Part shown: positions 32,839 through 45,780 of the stretch, piece by piece
Numbering within the stretch: position 1 is the first letter of the stretch
Layout of the letters: each line of letters starts with the position of its first letter
From: Leptoclinus maculatus
Lineage: Eukaryota; Chordata; Actinopteri; Perciformes; Stichaeidae
NCBI GenBank assembly: GCA_032191485.1
Contig: JAVDOI010000008.1
Location: 19,264,674-19,328,673, forward strand
Direction of reading: 5' to 3'
DNA length: 64,000 bases
Notes under the pieces: model-generated
What the model was told of the DNA's origin: nothing
The model's input: the letters and a program-made list of their open reading frames with translations, nothing else
Databases searched by the model: none
Program-made: the position numbers and the translations under genes

Positions 32839-33735
32839 TTGGTTTGCAAACACTTATTAACGCATTTTCCCACTCTGCTGAAATCCAGCGGGCAAGTCAC
32901 CAGCGCCGCCCTGAATAAGCAAAGAGCCAGATATGCAACACTGATTGAAAACCTGCACGAAAGCTTTGTGCCCCGGTTCCGTGATCTACAACTGAAAAGG
33001 CCACAGATTATGTTCCTCGTCGACCCATTTAATGCGGAGACGGACTGTTTGAAAGCCCCGCTAGTCACAGATGAGGCCGCGGCTGAGTTGGAGATGATCG
33101 ATCTTTGTGAGGAGGACCAACTGAAACCTGCTTTAAGGGAAGGGACCATTGAGTTCTGGAAAAGTGTGCCAATGGAAAAATACCCCAATGTCAAACGGGC
33201 TGCGCTTAAGATACTGTCAATGTTTGGGTCAACATACGTCTGCGAGTCTGTGTTTTCTACCCTGAAACACGTGAAATCAAAGCATCGATCTGTTCTGACT
33301 GACACCCATGTGAAAGAATTGCTTCGAGTGGCAACAACGGAATACAAGCCAGATTTGAAGAGGATTGTTCAAGGCAAGGAATGCCAGAAGTCCCACTAAG
33401 CAACATGCATAGTAAAAGAAAAACGCTATTGTAAATTATTATATTTTTGTTTGTGGACTTGGTTGAACTGAGAGTTTGTGTGTGTGAGACAGTGCACACA
33501 ATGTTCATTGTTGAAAATGACTGGCCTGTGGTCTTAGTACTGTAGGAGTCAATTTCTGTCATTATCATGTTGGTGTGTGACATTTACAATAAATCTGGCT
33601 GAGCAGAGGTCTGTGTGTGTGTGTGTGAGGAAGGGATGGGGTGATGTTCATGTGTGCCCATGTGTATGATGTGGCTCTTTGCGGTAACACAGTAAAAAAT
33701 GTGGCTCTTAGTCTCTGACTGGTTGGCCACCCCTG
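32839..33735 (+). mobile_element. 5'-truncated hAT element: transposase C-terminal half with dimerisation domain
   Basis: An open frame of 186 codons (32839-33399) encodes the C-terminal part of a hAT transposase of the GTF2IRD2/ZBED-like type. FVPRFRDLQLKRPQIMFLVD, LEMIDLCEEDQLKPALRE and FWKSVPMEKYPNVKRAALKI precede the hAT dimerisation block STYVCESVFSTLKHVKSKHR, about residues 145-165. The frame is intact to its stop. The element continues to a right terminus GGTTGGCCACCCCTG ending at 33735, preceded by 'gtggctctt' repeats typical of this family. The left half, with BED finger and most of the RNase H-like core, is missing, so it cannot transpose. The ATG at 32839 is probably accidental. 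The absence of stops suggests a young insertion. Confidence 0.85.
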
Positions 33736-36046
33736 TGCTAGAGCATTTGGAAAATGCAGAAGCTTAAATTCAGGAAAATATAATGTTTTCTATGCTCATG
33801 TAGGACAGTGGTTCTCAGCTGGTCTGGCTGTGGGACCCACCATCATCCCTTAACAACAGCTGATCCGTCCCTTTAGGAGACTGTCTTATGATTTTACTTT
33901 CACAACCAAAATGTTAAACGTACTGCTCTGCAATCTCTTTCCTCGTCTCAGCCCCCTGTGTCATGGTGTGTGGTACTCTGCTGTTAAGTTTCGTTTCACG
34001 ATAGTCACGTGCTCGCCCACTGACCAATCACAGCACACCCTGCACTTCGTGGCAAAGCAGCACCTGGACGTGTAACGATGACGTCGGTGTAGGCCGGCTG
34101 GTCTGGGGGTAGCGGCTGCTGACACTCAAAGAATACGCCCAACATGTCAAACTAAAGATCTGATTGGTTGAACACTATGACAATCAACAATATCGTCCCC
34201 ATTCATTTAAACGGCACATAGAAGCACTTTTGAGTCTGCAGGCCTGGGGCCTCTCTTCTACTGAGAGACACAGAGGTGAAATCTGATTGGATAAAAGCTC
34301 TACTTAAAACAAGCTGCACTGGAAGCAGAGCAACTGATGAAGACAATAGCTGTGCAATGAGAAAATTAGATAATGGGAAAAATATTTTTATAAATTATAA
34401 TAATTTAAAAAAATAAATACATTTTTATTTTATTTTTTAATTTTTTTGTGATTCTGTTTAGGCCAGCAGAGAAGGCTTTGCAGGCCCTGACGGCCCGCCA
34501 CTGGGTCTTCATCACCTGAGAGAAGTATCTCTCTTTAGCTGCTAAATGCTCCACTATGTGCACCAGCTAGCTGCCAACTTTATCTGCCTGCAATTTGGTA
34601 CTGGACAGATAGCGCACGGTGGGTTTATCAGAGCAATGAGCCAAAGAGTTCATTGCTAGATGACATCTTTCACATTAAACATATAGAAAATATTGATGAG
34701 TGAAGCTTCAATGGGAAAATTGAGGCAACAGGGTACATACATAATGCGCCGCAGGCCAGAAGTCAGATGCGTCGAAAGGGGCCCAAGAATACATTTTGCC
34801 CCCATCAAAATAATGAAGCCATGCAGTTCAGTAGTTTGACTTAACATGCATTAGTTGTTGTTGAGTAAGTACGTTTTTGTGAGTTGAACACTTCATTAAA
34901 TGGTACAGTTACTGTTATTGGTAGTGGTCTCACAACAATTGTTGTCCACAGACCAGTGTATAATAGTAGACATGGTTCTTTTGTAATCAGGATCATCATA
35001 AACACACAAACACACAAGTAGTAATCTTGGTTTAATGGTTGTAGTCTTCAATCGGCATCATTGATTTCAGGTATTTGGTATTCAAAAGGATACTCGCATG
35101 AATTTTTGGAACATAAACATCAACTTGAAAGGTAAAAAATATCACATGCCAGATTTAGATTTGTTATTTTATAACAATATTGCCTCGGTAATCTCATTTA
35201 ACCCTTAGAATTAGAGAAATCTCAACAGCTCAAGTAAATCATTAAATGGTTCAGTCCCCATCTTAACACAACCCCAATATGTCGCCTCACATGAAATACA
35301 TCGTTACAGTACTGGGCTATCAAAATATATTCTGAGAAGTCTCCCCGTCCCCCCCACCCCCCCCAAAGAAAGTTTACAATTCCATAAATTAGCACCACGT
35401 CTTCTGGATAAGCACCGATATAATTATGTGCACAACAATGAAACCACATTTCACTACGTTGCAAGAACAGAGAAAAGATGGCGTGACTCCCAAATCAGAC
35501 TACAATTCTATTCAGGATTCATGAGGACCCTTTCTCTTTTCAGACAGAAAACAGTCTTTTCTTAAAAGGTAGTTGTAAAAAACATGTCTAGATATACACA
35601 ATGCAAAACACCAGTTCCATCAATTAAAAATTTTATAAAACCAATTATCTCAATAGCTCTATATAGTTAATTTGTAAAACAAAAGTTACATAAATTTCTT
35701 CTGGGTCTTTTGTCAAAGCCATCTTTACAGTGGTGGAGAAAAACTTAAAAATGCAAGTCTCTCCATACAAAACCTAGTTGGAATTTAAGACGAATGTACC
35801 AGGGGCTTTGCTTACAAACATTTGAATATACACTCTTCCAACATCGTATCCAAAAAGGTCAAATCTTAAAAAAAAGAGAGCCAAAATAGAAAGCAAAACG
35901 GCAGATCTCAACGATCTTAAATACATACAATACATATTTTTTTCTTGGTTGTTTTTTTTAAGCAAATAAATTAGAAAAGCTGAAGAGCCACAGTTCTCTT
36001 GATGCGCTGACGAGTTCTTGTTGATGTCAACACTGAGTCTGTATGG

Positions 36047-36112
<66 letters not shown>

Positions 36113-36283
36113 CAGTGTAGCAGGAGTCCCTGGGAGGCACAGGAAGTAAAAGGAAGGCAGGAAGAGGAGAGGCAGTCGCCGAGGGCCCCTGGTGGGTGGT
36201 GAGGGGTTGGGGGAGGAGAGTAGGTAGGGTGTCCCTTGTGTAGAGAGAGGTGCTGGTTTAAGGGGGGGGATCCTGTGTTTTTC
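33736..36283. other. PRSS35 3' region and intergenic sequence
   Basis: No coding exon seen. At about 33805 'cagtggttctcagctggtctgg' marks another short transposon relic. The part next to 36284 should be the PRSS35 3'UTR (minus strand), but I could not choose a polyadenylation site. A GT microsatellite lies at 36047-36109. Confidence 0.4.
36047..36109. repeat. (GT)n microsatellite
   Basis: About 30 GT units with one GC interruption, about 175 bp beyond the PRSS35 stop codon, so probably within its 3'UTR. Confidence 0.9.
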
Positions 36284-37552
36284 TTAGGCTACCTGGCACT
36301 CACTCGAGTCCCCATGGACCCAGTAGCAGATCTGGGCATATTTGAGAGGTGTTATCCTCACCGCCACGTTGTAATCCTGCTGCATCCCGTTCCCGTTTAC
36401 ATCCACCCACTGGTGACCGGAGAAAACCCCAATGATCTTCCTCGTCCACTTCTTCTTGCCAGGCTCTTTGAGACGGATGTAGATCCCAGAGCCGCTGGAG
36501 CCGGGCTTGGCGTCGCAGTACTGGTACAACAAGTCGTTGGACTCCTCAGAGACGGAGCAGAACCGGTACACCAGGTTGCCAGGGCGGTCATCATCGAAGC
36601 CAGAGAAGTGGATCCTCCCGGCTGGGAGCTTCTTGACCGAGGGGATAACACCCAGATCCATGTGCTTGACCTTTGCCGCTTTCTTCAGCTCCAAAACAGC
36701 ATAGTCATAATCCGCAGACAGTCCGTCAGACACACCTTTGAACCAGCCCTTAGGCACCTGGGTCTTCTTCACCCCGGTCCACTTAAACGAAGGTTTCCCT
36801 GATTCCGCACTTCGCCGACTCCTGCTCTTTCTACCTTTCCCTTTACGGTCCCCTTTCTCTCCATTATCTTCCTTTTCTTGCACTTCCTCTTTATCCTTGT
36901 CCCCCTTTCTCCTTTTGCCCTTTCCTCGCCCTCCTCTCCCTTTGCCTCCTTTCCCACGTCTGGACTTCTCCTTCAGAATACCAACGCGCAGCTTCTGCAC
37001 CCCATCTAGATAATCCTTTCCGTCGTGGATGCAGTGGGCAGCGGTCAGCACATGTTTAGGTGACACGAGAACCCCGGAGCATCCTGTGGAGATCTTCACA
37101 GAGGTGGAGAAAGGATATTTGGTGGAGAACTGCTTATCTGAGATGGTGAAGCGGGTATCCGTGCCGTACACCTCACGCTTCTGGCGGGAGCTGGACGAGA
37201 TGTTCCCGGACCAGGCAGTCACCTCATTGAGGCCCTGCACGGAGACTGAGGTATACGTGCGTGTGCCGTTCTCGTAAACCGTCTCATAGGACAGGAACTG
37301 CTCCAGGTCGTCCAGAGAGGTGGCGGGGAGGCGACGCTGACACTCGATCCCACAGGTCCCACTCAGCTCCGGCTGAGGATGGGCTGAAAAGTTTGGGTTG
37401 CTTAGAGGCACAGTGTGTCTTTTTCTTACCAGAGGCACCTTCCACTGTGGCCAGGTGTACTCGTCGTCCACTGCATTGCCCTGAGCAGCTACAGCCACCA
37501 CCACAGCCAGCACCGTCACCGGGAGCAGCACACACAGGGGTATGGGGCCCAT
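36284..37552 (-). CDS. prss35: PRSS35, secreted S1-type serine protease homologue
   Basis: A single coding exon, 422 aa. MGPIPLCVLL is chosen as start because an acceptor (TATTCCAG, ending at 37572) lies just upstream; the longer frame runs into the intron. Residues 1-24 form a signal peptide. N-glycosylation sequons occur near N95 (NGT) and N117 (NIS). A basic SSRQKR|E site near 121-127 could be cut by a furin-type protease. The protease domain has TAAHC (His173), DYDYAVLELK (Asp283) and PGSSGSG (Ser353), so all three catalytic positions hold His, Asp and Ser. Residues about 195-248 are a Lys/Arg/Gly/Glu-rich insertion between the His and Asp blocks, a feature of PRSS35 and not PRSS23. Length is close to mammalian PRSS35 (about 413). 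Mammalian PRSS35 is annotated as an inactive protease; this copy may not be. Secretion is inferred. Confidence 0.95.
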   Translation of the reverse strand: MGPIPLCVLLPVTVLAVVVAVAAQGNAVDDEYTWPQWKVPLVRKRHTVPLSNPNFSAHPQPELSGTCGIECQRRLPATSLDDLEQFLSYETVYENGTRTYTSVSVQGLNEVTAWSGNISSSSRQKREVYGTDTRFTISDKQFSTKYPFSTSVKISTGCSGVLVSPKHVLTAAHCIHDGKDYLDGVQKLRVGILKEKSRRGKGGKGRGGRGKGKRRKGDKDKEEVQEKEDNGEKGDRKGKGRKSRSRRSAESGKPSFKWTGVKKTQVPKGWFKGVSDGLSADYDYAVLELKKAAKVKHMDLGVIPSVKKLPAGRIHFSGFDDDRPGNLVYRFCSVSEESNDLLYQYCDAKPGSSGSGIYIRLKEPGKKKWTRKIIGVFSGHQWVDVNGNGMQQDYNVAVRITPLKYAQICYWVHGDSSECQVA

Positions 37553-37571
37553 TGTTAAGTTGGGCCTGGCT
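37553..37571 (-). other. prss35: PRSS35 5'UTR segment and splice acceptor of the coding exon
   Basis: On the minus strand TATTCCAG|AGCCAGGCC precedes the ATG by 19 bases, with a pyrimidine-rich tract before it. This is the vertebrate PRSS35 arrangement of a non-coding first exon and one coding exon. Confidence 0.7.
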
Positions 37572-37679
37572 CTGGAATATAAAGAATAGAGAGGAAGACT
37601 TAGGGACAAATTTGTAATAGAGGTGGAAAGACTCAAAGATTCAAAGTTTAAACGTATTAGCTATGCATGGCTCTGCGAA

Positions 37680-38230
37680 TGGTAATGTCAGATGTTTGGT
37701 CGGTCCACCACTTTGGTCCAGAATGAAATATCTCAACAACTATTGGATGGATTTACATGAACTATTTCTTCTTGCACCTACATGAGGTTTACGCTTACGT
37801 TTTTTTAAGTGAGATGTCTGGTCAACTACAGGATGGATTGCCATAACATTTAGTACAGGTACCTGGTGTGCCCAGAGGATGAACCTTACTGACTTAAGTG
37901 AATCCCTAACTTTTCATCTCGCTCCACTACACAGGTCAAGGTTTTCCTTTATCCAGGAAATATCTCCATGTGTACGAAATGGATTGCCAATACATTTGGT
38001 ACAAACATCCATGGTTCCCAGAGGATGAACCCCAATAATTTTGCTGTTCCTCGGAAATTTCCTCAAGCGCCAACATGGGGTTTAAAGTTTTGAGTGAAAT
38101 GTCTCAACAACTATTGAATGGACTGACATTAAACGGCACACATCTGTGTGCCCCTCTTTTATAATCCCTTTGGGCACCATCTGACATTTCATCTAGCGCC
38201 ATCATCAGACTCTTAGCCTTATTTAAGCTA
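37680..38230 (+). repeat. Teleost dispersed repeat, copy 3, with about three internal monomers
   Basis: The modules 'caacaactattggatgga', 'catttagtacag' and 'cccagaggatgaacc' recur about every 160-190 bp within the copy. It lies in the first intron of PRSS35. Confidence 0.65.
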
Positions 38231-40571
38231 AGCAATCACATCAACATTCAAACAGTTCAGCATGCCATTGCCCCACCTTTTATAATTCCTTGATATTATG
38301 ATGCCGCTTCTGCAGCCTGTTGCTTATTTGAACGGTTTCCTTCTGTTCCTTAAAATACCAGCTTGTCAGCTCAACAATCTGCTACAGTTTTCACGTCATG
38401 ATCGCAAAAAAGCTTTAGATTATGCTGGTGACACTGATGATTCTGTGATACTTGCTTCAGTACTAGGACATATCGGGCATACAACGCTTCTTCTTTGGAA
38501 TCTTTAATAAGTTTTACACAAATGCAACATGTGGTAAAACTCAGACTCCCCTGAGCTGAGATGTTGAGGCCTCCAGGTCGAGAAAATATAAACAGATCCA
38601 TGTATGGCCACAGGGAGGCAGGGTAGCCCAGAATATTAGAGACATCTGTTGTGTGACAGCCCAACACACTCATTATTGCCAAGATTTTCTTAAAAGAGCA
38701 TTCCTTCTCGTTACCATTATGTATGTAAAGAAATATTTTTCTCCGTGAAACACATAAAACATTATCTGTGTGGTTGAGAGGAGATTAATGTCCTCTGAGT
38801 CTTGCTGGAGGCTGCGGGCAGTGAGGAGGAGAGGATGAACCCTGATCCCCTGAATGGGCTGAGACAGTGGCTTGGAGGTTTGCCACAATGGTTAACCTTC
38901 TCCTTCAGTAATGACCATATCTGGTTTCCTTAGCTCCACTCCACTCCTTGTCGTGCATACAAATGACATCAAACATAAAGGCTGCGTGGACCGCAGACAG
39001 CCTGCTGGTTCATGCTTCTACTGTACGTGTGTGATGCCGCCAATAACCCAGATAAAGCTTAAATACATTCAGCAGACCATCACTTAACTACAGGGTAGTG
39101 GAGCCTGGGGATGAAGTCACACAAGAGAAGAAATCATTTGGTTGCCATGCATTGAGGAGCACTGTGGCAGGAGTGCAAATCCAACAGTTGATTTCAAACA
39201 GAAGTCACAGTCATTGAATTCACTCTGGTGGTTTTTAAAGGAAGTTAGATGGTGTGTGACAGACAGAATGACCATCTGGGGAATCCAGTTGGAGCTTACA
39301 TAGTCCAGGGGGTCCACAACCACACATTCCTTATCAATGAGATATAAGTGCAGTGTAAAATGAGGCTGTGCCTGCTTTGGCAAAGCTCCATGTAGCATCA
39401 CCTGTGGACCATATTGATGCATCATCATCCTCTGTAGAGATACTGCCCAAAGCACCATTTTTTTATTACTTGAAACTACCAAGAATACCCTTTTCATTCC
39501 AGGTTTGTTTGCCAGAAAGTGCATTGTCATCCAACTGCAAAGGAGACCATTCGGCTTAAGTTTACCACATAGTCTAATAAAACATACCCAGTGGCCAACA
39601 TCTAACCAGCCCCAAGCAGACAATAATACAAGCCCACAAGAGCTGTAAAAACAGCCTCAATAAATGAGAATACAAAACAGACCCTAAATTTCTGTTCAGC
39701 TTCACACTCCCACCGCCAGACTCAGACATAACACAATGGGAGAGAGCCTGCAATTATATTCAGCATAGAGTGGAAACTGATACGCTGCCATGATGGCTCT
39801 TGGTCACAGAAGGCGCTCAACAATTTTTCCACTGCAGTCAGCTGAACAAGAAGCTGTGCCCCCTCTCCATCCCACAAGATAGAGGCACCCAGGAGACAGA
39901 GTGACCAAAGGATGGCGCTATTTATATGCGCAAGTGTCCATCTCCAACTCAAGAAGCATGGATCACCTTCTATTGTCACCTTTAATTAAAAGAAAAAATA
40001 GTTTCATTCATTTTGACGTGTTTACACAACGTCTTCATCTCAGGCACAGAGTTTCCAGTGTGACAAGCACAGGAAAAGATAGTTCTTAGTGTCAGCTCTT
40101 AACAATAATGTGTCACAAATAAATAAAAAATTCCCATTAAATTAGATATCCAATCCAATCTAAAGAAACCACATCTGTAATTCCACATCTGTTACAGCAT
40201 AGCATACTGTACTTGGAAAGAATAGGGACAATATTAATTGCAAATCAACTCATGCAAACTGTCTATAAAAGTATTTCTGATTCACGGATTGAAAAAAGTC
40301 ACTCAAAAATCAGTAATAATAACATAAACATCTCTCAAAATATAGATATAAAAAAGGAATATTGTGCACCACAATCCAATGAAATTCCTGGGGGGAACAA
40401 AGTGCATCCACAAAGAAAATAAGCAACAATCCAAACGGAAAGAAAGCTATTACAAAACTGAAAACATAAACATATTTTTAAAAAATAAATAAAATAAAGA
40501 GCACACTTCCCCCAGGGTTCAATCAAGAGATCACAATAACTAAAGCAAAGAAAATGACAAAGGCTTCCTAC
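38231..40571. other. Putative PRSS35 first intron, no gene recognised
   Basis: A 168-codon minus-strand frame at 39117-39623 has no recognisable domain and no clear splice partners. Otherwise no feature is visible. Confidence 0.4.
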
Positions 40572-40800
40572 CTGCTTGCATCCGATTGATGGAAATGCCA
40601 AATCCGCAATGTATTGTTTGCTTTCCCTAGAAATATACAAATATGATCCCAGTAGACAACACACGGGTGTTACAGCATCCCAGACGTCCTGGTATCAGCG
40701 GGGCGACGGCTCTCTTCTCCTCATTGCTTCTGCTGAGAGAGAGAGAGAGAGTCGCAGCCGGGACGCTCCGCTCAGGCTGCACTTGATGCTGAGGAGGGAG
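40572..40800 (-). other. prss35: Candidate non-coding first exon of PRSS35
   Basis: The minus strand has a strong donor GCAAGCAG|GTAGGAAG (exon end 40572), about 3 kb upstream of the coding exon's acceptor. The sequence before it is moderately GC-rich and includes a GA/CT run at 40736-40751. The 5' boundary is a guess. Support is position and donor only; no transcript evidence. Confidence 0.35.
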
Positions 40801-40832
40801 GGAGGAAGGGAGGGAGGGAGGGAGGGAGGGAA
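40794..40832. repeat. (GGGA)n microsatellite
   Basis: About nine GGGA units with GGAA interruptions, just upstream (minus strand) of the candidate PRSS35 first exon. Confidence 0.85.
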
Positions 40833-40959
40833 GGATGGGGGAGGCAGAAAAAAAAATCTGTAAAGGACTTTCTTTTTTTTTCACTTGTGACAAAAGCTGT
40901 TCACATATGGGTGGGACCAGACTGGGCGATCTAAGTAAAGGCTGAATTGAGTGAAGTCA

Positions 40960-41190
40960 GTGGTCTATTCAGCAGTGGCCCAGTATGGGAGGTGTGCCGG
41001 TGTACAGCGGGCATGCGTCCCAGCCAGGCAGCGGGAGGAGCGCGCCTCAGTCAATGGGACTTTCAGCGGACTGTGAAGGAATTAGTTCTGCTGCTCCCTC
41101 CACAATAGATTCCAAGGCGTTTCCATTCTGAGCCGTGCGAGCCTCAACATCTGCAACGCTTTTTATTCTGCGAGTCCAGTGAGGCGTAAA
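40960..41190 (-). promoter_or_regulatory. GC-richer region, possible PRSS35 promoter
   Basis: Higher GC and CpG content than its surroundings ('gggcatgcgtcccagcc', 'ggagcgcgcctc', 'gagccgtgcgag'). It lies directly upstream of the candidate non-coding exon. No core promoter motif could be fixed. Confidence 0.25.
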
Positions 41191-42568
<1,378 letters not shown>

Positions 42569-43182
42569 GGGTGTGGTCCGATTCCTCCTTCAGGCTTAGC
42601 ATGTTAATGAAACACCTACATTTTAGGCGATTCACCCATTGGTCAGTGAAAACATACTATAGGGACTGTAAACACACCGGGGTCCCTCAAGTGCTTTTCT
42701 TTTGTTGCAAAGTCGCACTCGTGCTCGGCATATCAAGTTATTCAGGAGGCCACACAGACTGTGGGAAAGAAAAACGTTGTGCGTTTGACATCACCCACAG
42801 CTCTCTGATGGGACTGTTTGAAGCGTCAGTTGGGTTCACCACCCACCGCCATCCTCGTCAAATTACCGAAGCCACAATGTCTAAATTATTTAGGCAAGGA
42901 GCCCGGGAGGAGCAGAGGTGGGATGAGCACGTCGCAACTACCACGTGAAACCATTTCCAGTAAACTAAACAAGCCCCCTCGATACCTGAGGTATTGAGGA
43001 ACCTAATGACAGAATATGAATGTTTGAGAAAAGTTTGTGTTTTCATGTTCAAATCAGAGAAATATTGTGACCAACATCTAGTGGCCATTCATGGAACTAC
43101 AGCTTCAGACACTCGTGGAGTTTTTGACTTCTAGTAGTGGAGCAGTTTAATGACAGAGCCCCTGTTTTATTTGTTGTGCATG

Positions 43183-43189
43183 TGGATGC

Positions 43190-43272
<83 letters not shown>

Positions 43273-43308
43273 CACAAACACACACAAACACACACAAACA
43301 CATACCAA
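43183..43308. repeat. (CA)n microsatellite, about 125 bp
   Basis: CA repeat with scattered AAAC, CATA and CGCA interruptions. The Cys-Val and His-Thr frames across it are artefacts. Confidence 0.95.
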
Positions 43309-44555
43309 GGTGACTGGAAATACACAGTGCTGCCAATGCTTCCACACTGTTCCAATGTTCTACAGGTGGCAGCAATGTGCCAGTCAAGACTAGTAAACAT
43401 GAATTTAAACAATGTAGGATTTAAAATACTTAAAAAAAAAAAATCTTATTTGCAAATGTTATATGAGGACACAGGGCACCTTTAAGCTGGGCCGACACTG
43501 TCCCTTTTCTATTTATAGTAAACAGCCAACCAAAATGTCTGACCTTCCAGAAATCCAACTGCTTGCCAAAGACCATCTGGCAGGAATTCGGCCTAATTCT
43601 AAAATGAGTCGGGGCGTCCAATGCGTGCTTCAAATCTTAATTTGAACGTTGTCTGCCTGACTTTATACATTTGCTTAAACAGTGGGCCATGGTGATTCAC
43701 TCTTGAGTGGGCCACTTAATAGACCAGCAGCATTATCTTACAGAGAGAAAGTGAGAACATGTACAGCTCTACAGCTGACTAGTGAGTTGAAAATGAAATG
43801 GTACCCCAACTAACCCAAGTATTTCTTAAAAAACATCCTGGATAGACCAGCTATCAAGTAGCGTGTTTGTTCTCTTTCTTTTTCTTTCTGTGGACACATG
43901 AATGATTTTGTTGGTCACCTCTTGAGTGAGCTGGCAACTTGCTCCCCATCACTCAGAGGGGGAAAAAAACACTGTTATCACAACCCTCACAGATGCATAC
44001 AAAAAAAACCTCAGTCAATTTTCCTGTTTTCAGTTAAGTTCAAGGTCAAAGGTCACAGAAGTGGCGTGAAAGAAGAAAAAGAGAGTGAGAGATGCCTCTG
44101 CTCCAAATAGAGAAGCAGTGAGTGATATTTCTGGTCGGGCTCGGCACCGTGCGGTGTGGATAGAGGGGCTTTTGTGCCGGCCGTCGCTCCCCCACGGGAA
44201 GTGCTCCCTTTGCGCTCTGCTGTGGTAGATGGATGCCTATTGGAGGGAGCTAAGTTTCAGGAATTTCATTAGTTGTGTTTGGGTGTAGAGGATGAGACTT
44301 TGCCCTTCTTCACAGCAGTAAACCAGTAAATGGGCACTGAATGGGAGTGCAAGTGAAGGTTTTAGGGAGACTAGCCTTCAAGTTAACTTTCATCTATGCC
44401 CTGACTCACTGTATCTCATAATGCTACTGGTGAGCTCTTATTCTGGATTATTTTTAAGAGATGGTGAGCTCCCTGAATTGTGTTACAAATTTAACAAAGC
44501 GCTAAGCTGTTTTTCCCAATTGAAACTGTATCTTAGGCTGAGCTTCAGTTCAATC
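43309..44555. other. Intergenic sequence
   Basis: Nothing recognised as a gene or repeat. Confidence 0.4.
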
Positions 44556-44559
44556 GTAG

Positions 44560-44682
44560 TCCAGACCAGACCAGACCAGACCAGTCCAGTCTAGTCTAAT
44601 CCAGTCAAGTCCAGTTTCAGTCCAGTCCATTCCGGTCAAGTCCTGTCCAGTTTAGTCAAGTTTAGTCCAGTCCAGTCCAGTT
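44560..44682 (+). repeat. Degenerate pentanucleotide repeat (CCAGA/CCAGT)n
   Basis: Starts as pure CCAGA units, then drifts into CCAGT, CTAGT, TCAAGT and CCATT variants over about 120 bp. This is a decaying 5-bp satellite with a homogeneous left edge. Confidence 0.85.
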
Positions 44683-45639
44683 CAATTAAATGGCTATTTT
44701 TCACGTTTCCATTAGCAAATGTTGCGAGTATCACCTTGTACTTTTTGTAGCACCACCTCGGTCGATGTCCAACGCGAGCCGAGGAGATACTAGAAGGTGA
44801 AGTTAAAACACTGCAGACCACTGATTGGTCAGAGAGAATCAATCAGTAGCGTGAAAGGGACATCCTGCACAAACACGGACATTTTTAAAATAGCCAAGCT
44901 ACACTGATACTGTCAAAAGCGACGCTAATTGTTTCATTCGCTCGACCCTGATTTATAAAAACAATGGCAGCCCGTAAACTTACGTTGCACACTACGCCGA
45001 AGTGCAGACGTGCAGAGCCATCCCATGCAGTGGCATTAAAGGACCTCGTTGCCCTTTCCGCTGCAGTCTACATTAAAGGATGCCTACTCCTCAACACAGA
45101 CCACACTAATAAACCAACTGAGAGGGCTGCAGTGACCCGCAGTTCACTTCCACAGGCTTTATTTTGACAACTGAATGGTCTTTTAGCTCCGCTCCACGCT
45201 AAACAGACCACCATTGATCTGATAGGACTCTCTACCTCACTACCTCTCTCTCTCACATACACAAACATTAATACAGTATATATAGTAAATATATATAAAC
45301 AGTAATGGGACAGTTAGTTAAAGGTCTCGCTTAGATCCACATGCAGTTTATAACCTTTTTTGATCGTAAATATTTGGGTAAATGGTTGGCATGCCAGCTT
45401 TCAGAGCCGAGACTGTATGTGATGAAAGGCTGACTGGAGTCACACGTGCTCCTTTGAATCCCTTGCGCAAATTAACAGGCAACCACAGTCCTGCTGCAAA
45501 GATGGACTTGTGAAGGCAGGTCGCGGCACTGCCGTCAGTACATTCAAGAAACACTTAACCTTTCAGGAAAATTACGCCTCTGCCCAAGATTGTGAGATTA
45601 TGCTTGATTGCTCTCTTTGACGTCGGAGGTTTGTCACCG

Positions 45640-45780
45640 CTCCAAGTGAAGGAGTCCAAGTACCTTGGACGTCGAGTTCAACCTCAGTGAGGGTTAGATG
45701 GAGCATGAGAGGGACGGGCAGATTAATGCAGCATCAGCAGTAACGTGGACGTTGTTTCGGACTGTCGTGGTGACGTCAGG
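45640..45780 (+). mobile_element. Non-LTR retrotransposon 3'-ORF fragment
   Basis: Conceptual reading with frameshifts resembles the C-terminal segment common in fish LINEs: 'KEF/SKYLG...SEG..E.E.DGQINAASAV', then a 'LFRTVVV' block. Visible DNA landmarks are 'gtccaagtaccttgga', 'gggttagatggagcatgag' and 'cggactgtcgtggtga'. It is a short relic without ends. Confidence 0.5.

Noticed and set aside
31847..36283. Further ERO1 exons downstream of exon 1.
   Set aside because: No segment matching the [12 protein letters not shown]-domain or C-terminal CxxCxxC regions was found on the plus strand.
36236..36802. 188-codon plus-strand ORF.
   Set aside because: It is the antisense shadow of PRSS35, whose reading frame has a signal peptide and protease motifs.
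36284..37552. PRSS23 instead of PRSS35.
   Set aside because: The long basic insertion and the SNAP91 neighbour favour PRSS35.
39117..39623. 168-codon minus-strand ORF, at first suspected to be a piggyBac-type transposase remnant.
   Set aside because: No catalytic block or domain could be recognised, and neighbouring frames read no better.
43147..43485. Cys-Val and His-Thr repeat ORFs.
   Set aside because: Translated CA microsatellite.
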